This document shows, piece by piece, positions 1-5,317 of a stretch of 5,317 nt of DNA (the stretch's first letter is position 1; the number at the start of each line of letters is the position of its first letter). A model generated the notes under the pieces. The model had not been told where the DNA came from, did not search any database, and was given only the letters and a program-made list of their open reading frames with translations. The translations under genes and the position numbers were made by a program. This DNA comes from Deltaproteobacteria bacterium UBA796 (lineage in GTDB: Bacteria > Myxococcota_A > UBA796). The stretch is taken from contig DBIS01000314.1 of assembly GCA_002296975.1 (NCBI GenBank), forward strand, positions 1 to 5,317. The letters are read 5' to 3'.

Positions 1-298
1 TTTCATCGTGGGGCCGCAGCTCAGGCATCGGCAAAATCCAGCGCCCTCCAACTGCGGCCACTCGGCCAGCACCCAGATTCACAACCTTCTCATTGGCGCT
101 TTTTATTCTCACCCTAATTTTATCGATGGTCATCGCCGCGCGGTTACCCAAGTCGATTCGCTTGCACCCTTCGAGCCTATCGTGCAAAACCAACCGCTCT
201 TCGACCTTTTGAAGCCCCTCAGCCTCAAGATGAACCGGCCCCAAAGGACAGGCGGCATTGGCCAGCCCCCAGCCACTCACCAAGAAGAGAAACATCAT
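1..298 (-). CDS. Probable secreted or periplasmic protein of unknown function (3' end beyond window)
   Basis: I do not recognise this protein. The minus strand from 298 is open for 99 codons with no stop up to the window edge. It begins with two ATGs (298 and 295), and the first overlaps the TGA stop of the upstream amidotransferase gene as ATGA, which suggests translational coupling. The N-terminus reads MMFLFLVSGWGLANA followed by ACPLG. This looks like a short hydrophobic signal sequence with an Ala-Asn-Ala cleavage site, but it lacks the usual Lys/Arg at the front. Cys17 lies just after the predicted cut and Cys45 follows, so a disulfide is possible. The lipobox fit (N-A-A-C) is poor, so a lipoprotein is less likely. 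The rest is charged and mixed, with a VAAVGGRWILPMPEL stretch near residues 80-94. No upstream in-frame start is apparent and no Shine-Dalgarno is visible. A plus-strand ORF across the same bases has no start context and looks like a shadow. Confidence 0.6.
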   Translation of the reverse strand, partial: MMFLFLVSGWGLANAACPLGPVHLEAEGLQKVEERLVLHDRLEGCKRIDLGNRAAMTIDKIRVRIKSANEKVVNLGAGRVAAVGGRWILPMPELRPHDE

Positions 299-981
299 CG
301 CGCACGAATAAAGTTGTTCATGATCTGGGTTCCTATGGTGGTGGAATCTTTTGCCTGGGCCAGGATCTGTTCGATATCAAAGCCAAATTCTGGGCGTCCA
401 GCTATCCGGCGCTCTGCCAATTCCACGGCCTCTTCGACGGTCATCTCGCTGTGAAACTGGATGCCCCAAATATTTTCGCCTTTCACGCGATAGGCCTGCA
501 CTGCACATCGTTTGGACCGAGCCAACACAATCATCCCAGGCCGCTCAAGCACCTCGTCAAAATGGGATTCAAAAGTGTTGAAGCCCTCCCCCATGCCGCG
601 AAACAACGGATCATCACCAGACAATTCAATGTCCACCCAGCCAATCTCGGGGGTAGCCGATGAGCGAACAGCTGTTGGGCCAAAAAGCGTGTGGGCGATA
701 ACCTGGTGCCCAAAACAGACCCCCAGCATGGGCACTTTGGCTGCTGATGCCTTCAAAATAAGACTGTTGAGCGCCTTCATCCAGGGTTCTGGAGACGTCA
801 GGCAAGCTGCAGAGCCTGAAATCATGATGGCTGTATATACCGATAGATCCGTCGGACATGGCGCACTGATGGCTCGCCAGACCGCCACCCTCGTGTCGCC
901 CAGCAAGCGCCGAAAGTTCGCGGCACCATCGCCTTCCACATAACAATCCACCACCAGCACTGTACCCACCGGCCACCTCAT
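295..981 (-). CDS. Class I glutamine amidotransferase-like protein (GMP synthase glutaminase-type domain)
   Basis: This is a stand-alone 228-residue GATase class I domain, of the cytoplasmic type that hydrolyses glutamine or gamma-glutamyl bonds through a Cys-His-Glu triad. After the first strand (VLVVDCY) comes the ISGS segment near residue 55. The nucleophile elbow GVCFGHQ places Cys89. GWVDIEL and SHFDEV follow, and GIQFHSE supplies His177 and Glu179. The usual FHPE is FHSE here, a mild change that keeps the triad. No synthase or ammonia-acceptor domain is attached, so the substrate is unknown; family members of this kind are often annotated only as GMP synthase-like. I chose ATG 981 because it sits about eight residues before the first strand. 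A TTG at 1026 would add 15 residues with no better ribosome site, and an in-frame TAG lies just above it. The gene is divergent from the hydrolase, and its stop overlaps the start of the secreted-protein ORF. Confidence 0.87.
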   Translation of the reverse strand: MRWPVGTVLVVDCYVEGDGAANFRRLLGDTRVAVWRAISAPCPTDLSVYTAIMISGSAACLTSPEPWMKALNSLILKASAAKVPMLGVCFGHQVIAHTLFGPTAVRSSATPEIGWVDIELSGDDPLFRGMGEGFNTFESHFDEVLERPGMIVLARSKRCAVQAYRVKGENIWGIQFHSEMTVEEAVELAERRIAGRPEFGFDIEQILAQAKDSTTIGTQIMNNFIRAR

Positions 982-1045
982 GAGAGGATGCCACTGTAGC
1001 TCATCCGGCCATGCATCTGTGGGCAAGCCACGCTAGAGTCACGTC

Positions 1046-1885
1046 ATGATAGACTGGACCCTCAATGTTCGGGGATTGAAGATTGTCGTCCGAGAGCTCA
1101 GTGACGGGGCGACCGCAGACGGCGACATCCCCATCATCTGCCTGCATGGGTGGCTCGACCATGGCGTGGCCTTTTCAAAGGTGGCAGCCGGCCAGCCTGG
1201 CCGATGGATAGCGCCAGACCAACGTGGATTTGGGCAATCCGACCACCTTGGGCCCGGTGGGTACTACCATTTTGCTGACCTCATCCCAGACCTGGACGCA
1301 CTCGTGGATAAACTGGGCGGGCAAGTGAACCTCCTTGGTCATTCCATGGGCGGGACCGTGGCCTCAATTTACGCAGCAGTCCGTCCCGAGAAAGTCCACA
1401 GGCTGGTGGTCGCAGAGGGTCTGGGTGCACTCGAGTCGGGCACACCCAATATGGTGGAGCGAATCCGAAGCCACTTGGACCAAATCCGTCATCCACCAGC
1501 CCCAGTCAGAATCAAGAGCGTTGCCGATGCTGCACAGCGGCTTTTGAAGCGGCATACCGGTTTAAGCGCAAGCCTGGCCGAACAGCTGGCAATCCATGGC
1601 ACAACCGAAGATAGCGATGGCGTGCGCTGGTCCTTCGACCCCTTACATATGGTCCAAGGCCCTTACCCATTCCGCGAGCAAAGCTATCTCACTATACTCG
1701 CCGAAATCAAAGCCCCAACCTTGGTCATTTGGGCCACAGCAAGCTGGTATTCCGACCACACCCGCACGCTCCGGGCGATGACCATTCCAGATGTGAAAGT
1801 GGCCACCTTAAAAGGCGGCCACATGCTTCCCTATGATGCCCCCGCCAAGCTCGGTGCACTGGCGACGGCTCATTTCAAGGCCTAA
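1046..1885 (+). CDS. Alpha/beta hydrolase fold protein
   Basis: This 279-residue protein has the usual length and layout of a soluble alpha/beta hydrolase. The oxyanion-hole motif HGW is at residues 34-36. DQRGFGQSD follows at 58-66. The nucleophile elbow GHSMGG at 98-103 gives Ser100. A helical cap spans roughly residues 130-210, and GGHMLPYDAP near 257-266 gives catalytic His259. The acid is less clear. After strand 7 (PTLVIWA) the common Gly-x-x-Asp turn is replaced by TASWYSD, so Asp237, or Glu124 after strand 6 (VVAEGLGAL), may serve. There is no signal peptide. The overall pattern resembles the serine hydrolase-like/MEST-like esterase group, but the substrate cannot be told from sequence. 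The ATG is preceded by no strong Shine-Dalgarno. It lies 64 bases from the divergent amidotransferase start, and its TAA directly abuts the stop of the convergent dehydrogenase gene. Confidence 0.9.
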   Translation: MIDWTLNVRGLKIVVRELSDGATADGDIPIICLHGWLDHGVAFSKVAAGQPGRWIAPDQRGFGQSDHLGPGGYYHFADLIPDLDALVDKLGGQVNLLGHSMGGTVASIYAAVRPEKVHRLVVAEGLGALESGTPNMVERIRSHLDQIRHPPAPVRIKSVADAAQRLLKRHTGLSASLAEQLAIHGTTEDSDGVRWSFDPLHMVQGPYPFREQSYLTILAEIKAPTLVIWATASWYSDHTRTLRAMTIPDVKVATLKGGHMLPYDAPAKLGALATAHFKA

Positions 1886-2650
1886 TCAGACGACTTGACC
1901 GCCATCTACATCGATGCAGCGCCCGGTGAAGAACTCACATTCAACGATGAACTTCACCGCGAGAAAGATTTCATCTGGGTTGGCTGCTCGGCGCAATGGC
2001 ACGGCCTTCAGCAATTTTTCCAACACTTCTGGGCGCATGCCTTGCAAGATGGGTGTGTCGACAAAGCCAGGTGCGACGGCGCCGGTACGGATGCCGTAAC
2101 GAGCCAACTCCATGGACCACAACTTGGTGTCCGCCACCAGACCTGCCTTGGCAGCCGAGTAGTTGGTCTGACCCATATTTCCGTATCGGGAGATTGAGGA
2201 GATATTCACAATCACACCACCGTGTCCGTTTTCTAGAGCAGCGGCAGCAAACTCGCGGGACACCAAAAATGGCCCGGTCAAGTCGACATCAATAACTGAT
2301 GACCACTTCTTGAGGCTCATCTTTTTGACTTCGCCGGTCTCACGGTCTTTCTTGACCAACAAGCCATCCCGGAAGATGCCCGCGTTGTTCACTACACAGT
2401 CCAGGCCACCGAGCGCCTCACGGACATTCTTGATGAGTGCGACGACTTCGTCTTCAATGGCGACGTTGGCTTTAAATCCGACCACTTTCCCTGGGAGGCC
2501 TTCAGCTTCGGCCTCGACGGCAGCGATAGCCTCTTCGTTAAGATCACAAAATGCGACGTCGCCACCATGCTTGGCGAAATTCAGGGTGAAGTTGCGACCC
2601 ATGCCACTTGCGCCGCCGGTAACGAGAAATTTACTGCCTTGAATGTCCAT
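1886..2650 (-). CDS. Short-chain dehydrogenase/reductase (classical SDR)
   Basis: This is a 254-residue classical SDR, an NAD(P)-dependent oxidoreductase with a Rossmann fold, probably cytoplasmic and tetrameric like its family. The cofactor loop TGGASGMG is at residues 11-18. Asp36 after strand 2 (VAFCDLNEE) suggests a preference for NAD(H) over NADP(H). NNAG is at 88-91. The active site has Ser in NISS (151/152), Tyr164 and Lys168 (YSAAK), then PGFVDTP and the C-terminal FTGRCIDVDGG. Two details are unusual. The common Asp of the D-V pair after strand 3 is Asn62 (ANV). A charged insertion lies at about residues 97-115 (LLVKKDRETGEVKKMSLKK); I recall this insertion from a subgroup annotated as FabG-like or 3-oxoacyl reductase-like. 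The substrate is unknown. AGGAGA lies 8 bases before the ATG. The gene follows the MoxR-VWA pair on the same strand after 49 bases and may be cotranscribed. Confidence 0.93.
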   Translation of the reverse strand: MDIQGSKFLVTGGASGMGRNFTLNFAKHGGDVAFCDLNEEAIAAVEAEAEGLPGKVVGFKANVAIEDEVVALIKNVREALGGLDCVVNNAGIFRDGLLVKKDRETGEVKKMSLKKWSSVIDVDLTGPFLVSREFAAAALENGHGGVIVNISSISRYGNMGQTNYSAAKAGLVADTKLWSMELARYGIRTGAVAPGFVDTPILQGMRPEVLEKLLKAVPLRRAANPDEIFLAVKFIVECEFFTGRCIDVDGGQVV

Positions 2651-2657
2651 CGTAGAG

Positions 2658-2663
2658 TCTCCT
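2658..2663 (-). promoter_or_regulatory. Shine-Dalgarno of the SDR gene
   Basis: On the minus strand AGGAGA lies about 7-8 bases before the ATG at 2650. It is one of the two clearest ribosome-binding sites in the window. It shows that the SDR can be translated independently even if it is transcribed together with the VWA gene upstream. Confidence 0.7.
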
Positions 2664-2699
2664 GGTTGGATGTTTGACGACGGCGTGTAACACGGCGTT

Positions 2700-3857
2700 C
2701 TAGACCGGCACCTGAAGCTTCCGTACAGCGTCCCTCAAGCCATCCAAGGTGAGCGGAAACATGGGAAAAACCTCCCCGATAGCCGTGACGGTCGGGTGCT
2801 CCCAAAATCGCTCAGGATCCGGATTTAACCACACCGAGGAAGGGCATTTTTGGCGAATCCACTGCAGCCAACCCAAACCGCTGAGGTCCCGACCCTGATA
2901 CCCACCGCCCCAAGGGTTCGCATATTGCTGACCAAAAAGCTCCCATGGTGCCATCGAGGCATCTCCCACCCACACCAAACGATGATGAGCAGACATCTCC
3001 GACACGATTTGCTCGATGTCATGGCGTTCGCGGTTGGCGAAATCCTTGTACATATGCCCGTATGGCACATTATGAAAATGCCAGGTTGTGATGGACTTAA
3101 AGCCCTTCATCTCGCTGGCAGCGGTGAACAGCCGCGACACCATCCGCGCGTGAGGGTCCATCGAGCCACCAGTATCCAAGAGCAACACCAGATGGACCTT
3201 GTTTTGCCGGGCCCGGCTGAACGCTAAATCGATGTCACCGCCATTGTCGGCTGTTTTTTTAATTGTCGCATCGATATCGAGCTCGGGTGCACCTTCGCGG
3301 GTGAGTTTTCGAATGGCCCGAAGTGCGACCTGAAAATCTCGGACATCCAGGTTTTTGTCAGAGCGATAATTGGCCCACCGACGCTCACCGGCGACCGCGA
3401 GGGCCGAACGCTGGCCACCTTCGCCAACCCGGATGCCTTGCTTGGCTCGCCCCGCGTTCCCAAAAGCCGAGGTGCCGCCGGTGCCAATCCATTTATTGCC
3501 ACCATCGTGTCGTGACTTCTGCTCTTTGAGGCGCTCATAGAACAGACGGCGCATCTCCTCAAAACTCATATCCAAGTCAACCCGCTCGCCCTCGATTCCC
3601 GCAGCCTCTTTCAGCCAGTCAAGCAACTGCGCATTCACAGCAGGCTCCAGCTCGACGCCCTCAAAGGTGGCCTTAAAGGATAGGTCCCAGGCATCGAACT
3701 GAGTCTCTGACTGTATCAACACAGCGCGCCCAAAGGTGTACAAACCCTCGAGGTCGACCACAAGGCCTTTTTGGATGCCCTTCAGGAAAACCATCCACTC
3801 ACCCAGGCCCACACTGAGACCTTGGCTTCGCAGGTTCATCAAGAGCAAGTCGAACAT
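2700..3857 (-). CDS. VWA domain protein, CoxE-like partner of a MoxR ATPase
   Basis: This 385-residue soluble protein has no signal peptide or membrane segment. The N-terminal half (1-115) is a helical region of the kind found in CoxE-like proteins. A Gly-rich, probably flexible stretch follows at 118-150 (HDGGNKWIGTGGTSAFG), then AGERRWANYR and LDVRDFQVALR. The C-terminal half is a von Willebrand factor A domain. VHLVLLLDTGGSMD at 221-234 carries the metal-binding MIDAS motif as Asp228-x-Gly-x-Ser232, where Gly takes the place of the first Ser of canonical DxSxS. WVGDASMAP near 296-304 supplies a probable third metal Asp (Asp299). Proteins of this family work with MoxR AAA+ ATPases in remodelling or maturing client complexes; CoxE/CoxD in CO dehydrogenase maturation is the known precedent. 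No CO dehydrogenase or cofactor genes lie nearby, so the client here is unknown. The start ATG overlaps the MoxR stop (TAATG), which indicates tight coupling. Confidence 0.92.
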   Translation of the reverse strand: MFDLLLMNLRSQGLSVGLGEWMVFLKGIQKGLVVDLEGLYTFGRAVLIQSETQFDAWDLSFKATFEGVELEPAVNAQLLDWLKEAAGIEGERVDLDMSFEEMRRLFYERLKEQKSRHDGGNKWIGTGGTSAFGNAGRAKQGIRVGEGGQRSALAVAGERRWANYRSDKNLDVRDFQVALRAIRKLTREGAPELDIDATIKKTADNGGDIDLAFSRARQNKVHLVLLLDTGGSMDPHARMVSRLFTAASEMKGFKSITTWHFHNVPYGHMYKDFANRERHDIEQIVSEMSAHHRLVWVGDASMAPWELFGQQYANPWGGGYQGRDLSGLGWLQWIRQKCPSSVWLNPDPERFWEHPTVTAIGEVFPMFPLTLDGLRDAVRKLQVPV

Positions 3858-4702
3858 TAGCCTGCCCCGAAACCACGCTTGGATCGAGAGGCAAGAATCT
3901 CCAAATCACCTTCGCGCTTGATGAGCGTGCCCAAAAAGGGCATGTGCCGACTCACCATTTCCGGATCCACCCCTGCTCTGGCGAGCACGAGCAGCCAATC
4001 CAGCAGCTCACTGGTTGATGGCTTCTTTTTAAGCGCGTCTACCGACCTCAAACCATAAAACCGTTTGACCGCCGCCTCGACCAGCGAGCGCTCGAGGTCT
4101 GGCATATGGGCGTCGACGATTCGTTGAATGTTATCACGGCTTGGGAACTCGATATAATGAAACACGCACCGCCTTAAAAAGGCTGTAGGAAGTTCCTTTT
4201 CGGCATTCGACGTAATAATGGTGATGGGGCGATGCTTGGCCCGCACCGTCTCATCGAGCTCAGGAATGGTGAAGGCCATCTCATCGAGTTCGCGCAACAA
4301 GTCGTTGGGGAACTCGATGTCCGCTTTGTCAATTTCATCGATTAACAGCACTACCTGCTCATCCGATTGAAGTGCTTGACCCAACACCCCCATCTTGATG
4401 TAAGCACGCAAGTCAGACACATCTCGCCCGCCGTCTTCGGGGAAGCGACTGTCGTTGAGCCGCTGTACGACGTCATAGGTGTAAAGGCCTTCTTTGGCCA
4501 CAGTGGTCGACTTTACATGCCAACTCAACAACGGTTTGCCCAAAGTCTCGGCAACAGCATGAGCCAACATGGTCTTTCCTGTGCCAGGCTCGCCGCGAAT
4601 AAGCAATGGGCGCTCGAGTGCGATGGCTGCGTTGACGCTGGCCAACAATTGTTCGTCAGCGATATATTTGGCCGAACCAGAAAAACGTTCAAATGATGAC
4701 AT
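3857..4702 (-). CDS. MoxR-family AAA+ ATPase
   Basis: This 281-residue AAA+ ATPase is of normal length for the MoxR group, which uses ATP hydrolysis to remodel proteins, usually with a VWA partner. Walker A is GEPGTGKT at 37-44. Walker B is VVLLIDEID at about 117-125 (Asp122, Glu123). Sensor 1 is ITSN at 163-166. AFLRRCVFHYIEFP near 175-187 carries the likely arginine finger (Arg177/178). KKPSTSELLDWL near 226-237 lies in the C-terminal lid. An upstream in-frame TTG at 4741 would add 13 residues. I chose ATG 4702 because GGAGG sits six bases before it and the MSSFERFSGS start fits the family better. It is the first gene of the minus-strand cluster; the VWA gene begins on its stop codon. Across a 115-base gap lies the divergent NYN gene. 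Confidence 0.93.
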   Translation of the reverse strand: MSSFERFSGSAKYIADEQLLASVNAAIALERPLLIRGEPGTGKTMLAHAVAETLGKPLLSWHVKSTTVAKEGLYTYDVVQRLNDSRFPEDGGRDVSDLRAYIKMGVLGQALQSDEQVVLLIDEIDKADIEFPNDLLRELDEMAFTIPELDETVRAKHRPITIITSNAEKELPTAFLRRCVFHYIEFPSRDNIQRIVDAHMPDLERSLVEAAVKRFYGLRSVDALKKKPSTSELLDWLLVLARAGVDPEMVSRHMPFLGTLIKREGDLEILASRSKRGFGAG

Positions 4703-4708
4703 CAGCAC

Positions 4709-4713
4709 CCTCC
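4709..4713 (-). promoter_or_regulatory. Shine-Dalgarno that fixes the MoxR start
   Basis: GGAGG on the minus strand, six bases before ATG 4702. This is close to ideal spacing and supports the ATG over the longer TTG 4741 alternative, within whose extra codons the motif would lie. Confidence 0.75.
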
Positions 4714-4731
4714 GGCCCACAGGGTACCCGC

Positions 4732-4760
4732 TTGAGCGCAACGGCGCGAGGCGCTATAGG
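4732..4760 (+). promoter_or_regulatory. Candidate sigma70-type promoter for the NYN gene
   Basis: TTGAGC at 4732-4737 and TATAGG at 4755-4760 are separated by exactly 17 bases. Each hexamer matches four of six consensus positions. Transcription would start near 4767, giving a leader of about 50 bases before the TTG start. The CTATAG core is palindromic, so it might also serve the minus strand, but I see no good -35 there. This is a consensus match only. Confidence 0.35.
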
Positions 4761-4770
4761 TTCGGTGCAC

Positions 4771-4801
4771 GCAGGTCTCGAAAAATATCGCTTTGACCTG
4801 C
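4771..4801 (+). repeat. Perfect 7+7 inverted repeat in the MoxR/NYN divergent region
   Basis: GCAGGTC (4771-4777) and GACCTGC (4795-4801) are exact inverted copies separated by 17 bases, with an A-rich centre that contains a short inner CGA/TCG pair. If transcription begins at the candidate promoter upstream, the repeat lies in the NYN leader, immediately before the AGGG ribosome site. There it could form a hairpin. As DNA, the 24-base centre-to-centre spacing of the arms could suit a dimeric regulator. No poly-T follows, so it is not an intrinsic terminator. Confidence 0.45.
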
Positions 4802-4806
4802 ATCAA

Positions 4807-4809
4807 GGG
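4807..4809 (+). promoter_or_regulatory. Weak Shine-Dalgarno supporting the TTG start of the NYN gene
   Basis: AAGGGA at 4805-4810 lies about 7-8 bases before TTG 4818. An in-frame TGA at 4794-4796 rules out any start further upstream. The next in-frame ATG lies inside the conserved domain, past the first catalytic Asp, so TTG is the only start that keeps the domain whole. Confidence 0.5.
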
Positions 4810-4817
4810 ATCAATAC

Positions 4818-5317
4818 TTGGAACAGAACCTCTGCGTCCTCATCGATTTTGAAAACATCTGCGCTGGCTGCGAAAAAGAGCGCCTTGGCCGCTTCGACAT
4901 CTGGGCTGTCATGAACCGGCTCAAGGATAAAGGTAGAATTATCGAGGCCCGAGCCTACGGTGACTGGGGTAGATTTGCCAGGTTTAAAGGTGGACTTCTA
5001 GAGGCTGGTGTTCAAATGTTCGAGCTGCCAAGCTATGGCGGCCACGACAAAAACCGGGCTGATATCGCCTTGGTGGTCGACGCGATGGACTTGGTCTATA
5101 CGCGAGATTTTATCGACACCTATGTGATCTTGAGCGGCGACTCTGACTTTACCCCGCTGGTCATGCGGCTCCGCTCTCTCAACAAGCGTGTGATCGGCAT
5201 CGGCACCCGAGCCTCAACCAGCCGCCTCTTGGTCGCTGCTTGCGATGAGTTCATCTTTTATGAGTCCTTGCGGCCGAAAGGAAAGCCCCCACAGCGACAG
5301 CAGCAACAGCAACAGCA
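4818..5317 (+). CDS. NYN-domain (LabA/DUF88-type) putative ribonuclease, partial at 3' end
   Basis: This frame is open to the window edge (166 codons, incomplete). It encodes a PIN-like NYN domain, a family of metal-dependent ribonucleases in the cytoplasm. The acidic metal site is visible: LIDFEN with Asp10 and Asn13, DKNRADIALVVDAMD with Asp82 and Asp88, and LSGDSDFTPL with Asp108 and Asp110. RVIGIGTR and ACDEFIFY at the end of the domain are typical of the group. From residue 153 the protein becomes Pro/Lys/Gln-rich and ends in a run of at least six Gln encoded by mixed CAG/CAA codons. That looks like a linker, and in many relatives it leads to a C-terminal OST-HTH/LOTUS RNA-binding domain, which is not visible here. 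The start is TTG, giving MEQNLCVLIDFEN. The gene is divergent from MoxR. Its natural RNA target cannot be told. Confidence 0.88.
   Translation, partial: MEQNLCVLIDFENICAGCEKERLGRFDIWAVMNRLKDKGRIIEARAYGDWGRFARFKGGLLEAGVQMFELPSYGGHDKNRADIALVVDAMDLVYTRDFIDTYVILSGDSDFTPLVMRLRSLNKRVIGIGTRASTSRLLVAACDEFIFYESLRPKGKPPQRQQQQQQ
5292..5317 (+). repeat. CAG/CAA triplet run encoding polyglutamine, continuing past the window
   Basis: From 5292 the codons are CAG, CGA, then alternating CAG/CAA in frame with the NYN gene. The interruptions by CAA and CGA make it an imperfect triplet repeat. It encodes a low-complexity Gln linker after the catalytic domain. Its full length is unknown because it is cut by the window end. 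Confidence 0.75.

Noticed and set aside
8..454. Plus-strand ORF of 148 codons from a GTG at the left edge
   Set aside because: It is antisense to the end of the amidotransferase and to the secreted-protein frame, has low-complexity non-family composition and shows no ribosome site. The minus-strand reading gives a signal peptide and a coupled start.
512..943. Plus-strand ORF of 143 codons inside the amidotransferase gene
   Set aside because: It is an antisense shadow of a gene with clear catalytic motifs; its translation shows no recognisable domain.
982..1026. 15-residue N-terminal extension of the amidotransferase from TTG 1026
   Set aside because: There is no Shine-Dalgarno, a stop lies just upstream, and the extra residues precede the normal first strand of the fold. 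ATG 981 is preferred but not proven.
982..1045. Divergent promoters between the amidotransferase and the hydrolase
   Set aside because: I looked for -35/-10 pairs on both strands and found none with good spacing. Promoters must be near here or inside the genes, but no site can be named.
2684..2694. Palindrome CGTGT-A-ACACG between the SDR and VWA genes
   Set aside because: With a one-base centre it cannot fold as a hairpin and has no T-run, so it is not a terminator. As an operator it is too short to claim without conservation.
2850..3227. Plus-strand ORF of 125 codons inside the VWA gene
   Set aside because: It is antisense to the well-supported VWA domain, has no recognisable motif and has no ribosome-binding site.
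4703..4741. 13-residue extension of MoxR from TTG 4741
   Set aside because: The strong GGAGG six bases before ATG 4702 would lie inside the extension, and the family usually starts near the MSSFERF position.

Overview
The window is a dense, protein-coding stretch of bacterial chromosome. Moderate-to-high GC content, Shine-Dalgarno motifs, overlapping start/stop codons and a mix of ATG and TTG starts all fit a Gram-negative bacterium. The NYN-domain, MoxR and VWA protein sequences resemble forms I associate with Myxococcota/Deltaproteobacteria or other Proteobacteria, but that placement is tentative. There are no RNA genes, transposases, CRISPR arrays or phage genes.

Left part (1-1885): on the minus strand, a class I glutamine amidotransferase-like protein (295-981) is followed directly by the start of a probable secreted protein (298 down to the window edge). 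The two are joined by an ATGA stop/start overlap. Divergent from the amidotransferase, on the plus strand, is an alpha/beta hydrolase (1046-1885).

Middle and right part (1886-4702): three minus-strand genes in the order MoxR-type AAA+ ATPase (4702-3857), VWA/CoxE-like protein (3857-2700) and short-chain dehydrogenase/reductase (2650-1886). The MoxR stop and VWA start overlap as TAATG, and the SDR begins 49 bases further on with its own Shine-Dalgarno, so the three could form one operon. MoxR-VWA pairs are known in general as chaperone-like modules that remodel or mature a client protein; the client here is not evident. The SDR and the convergent hydrolase meet with their stop codons directly adjacent.

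Right end (4703-5317): a 115-base divergent intergenic region holds a candidate sigma70-like promoter and a perfect 7+7 inverted repeat. It leads into a NYN-domain (LabA/DUF88-type) ribonuclease gene that most likely starts at TTG 4818. This gene runs off the window in a glutamine-rich stretch.

Most of the content belongs to recognisable families. The least ordinary points are the hidden secreted ORF at the left edge, the inverted repeat in the presumed leader of the NYN gene, the MoxR-VWA pair lying head-to-head with an RNase-like gene, and several departures from canonical active-site residues.
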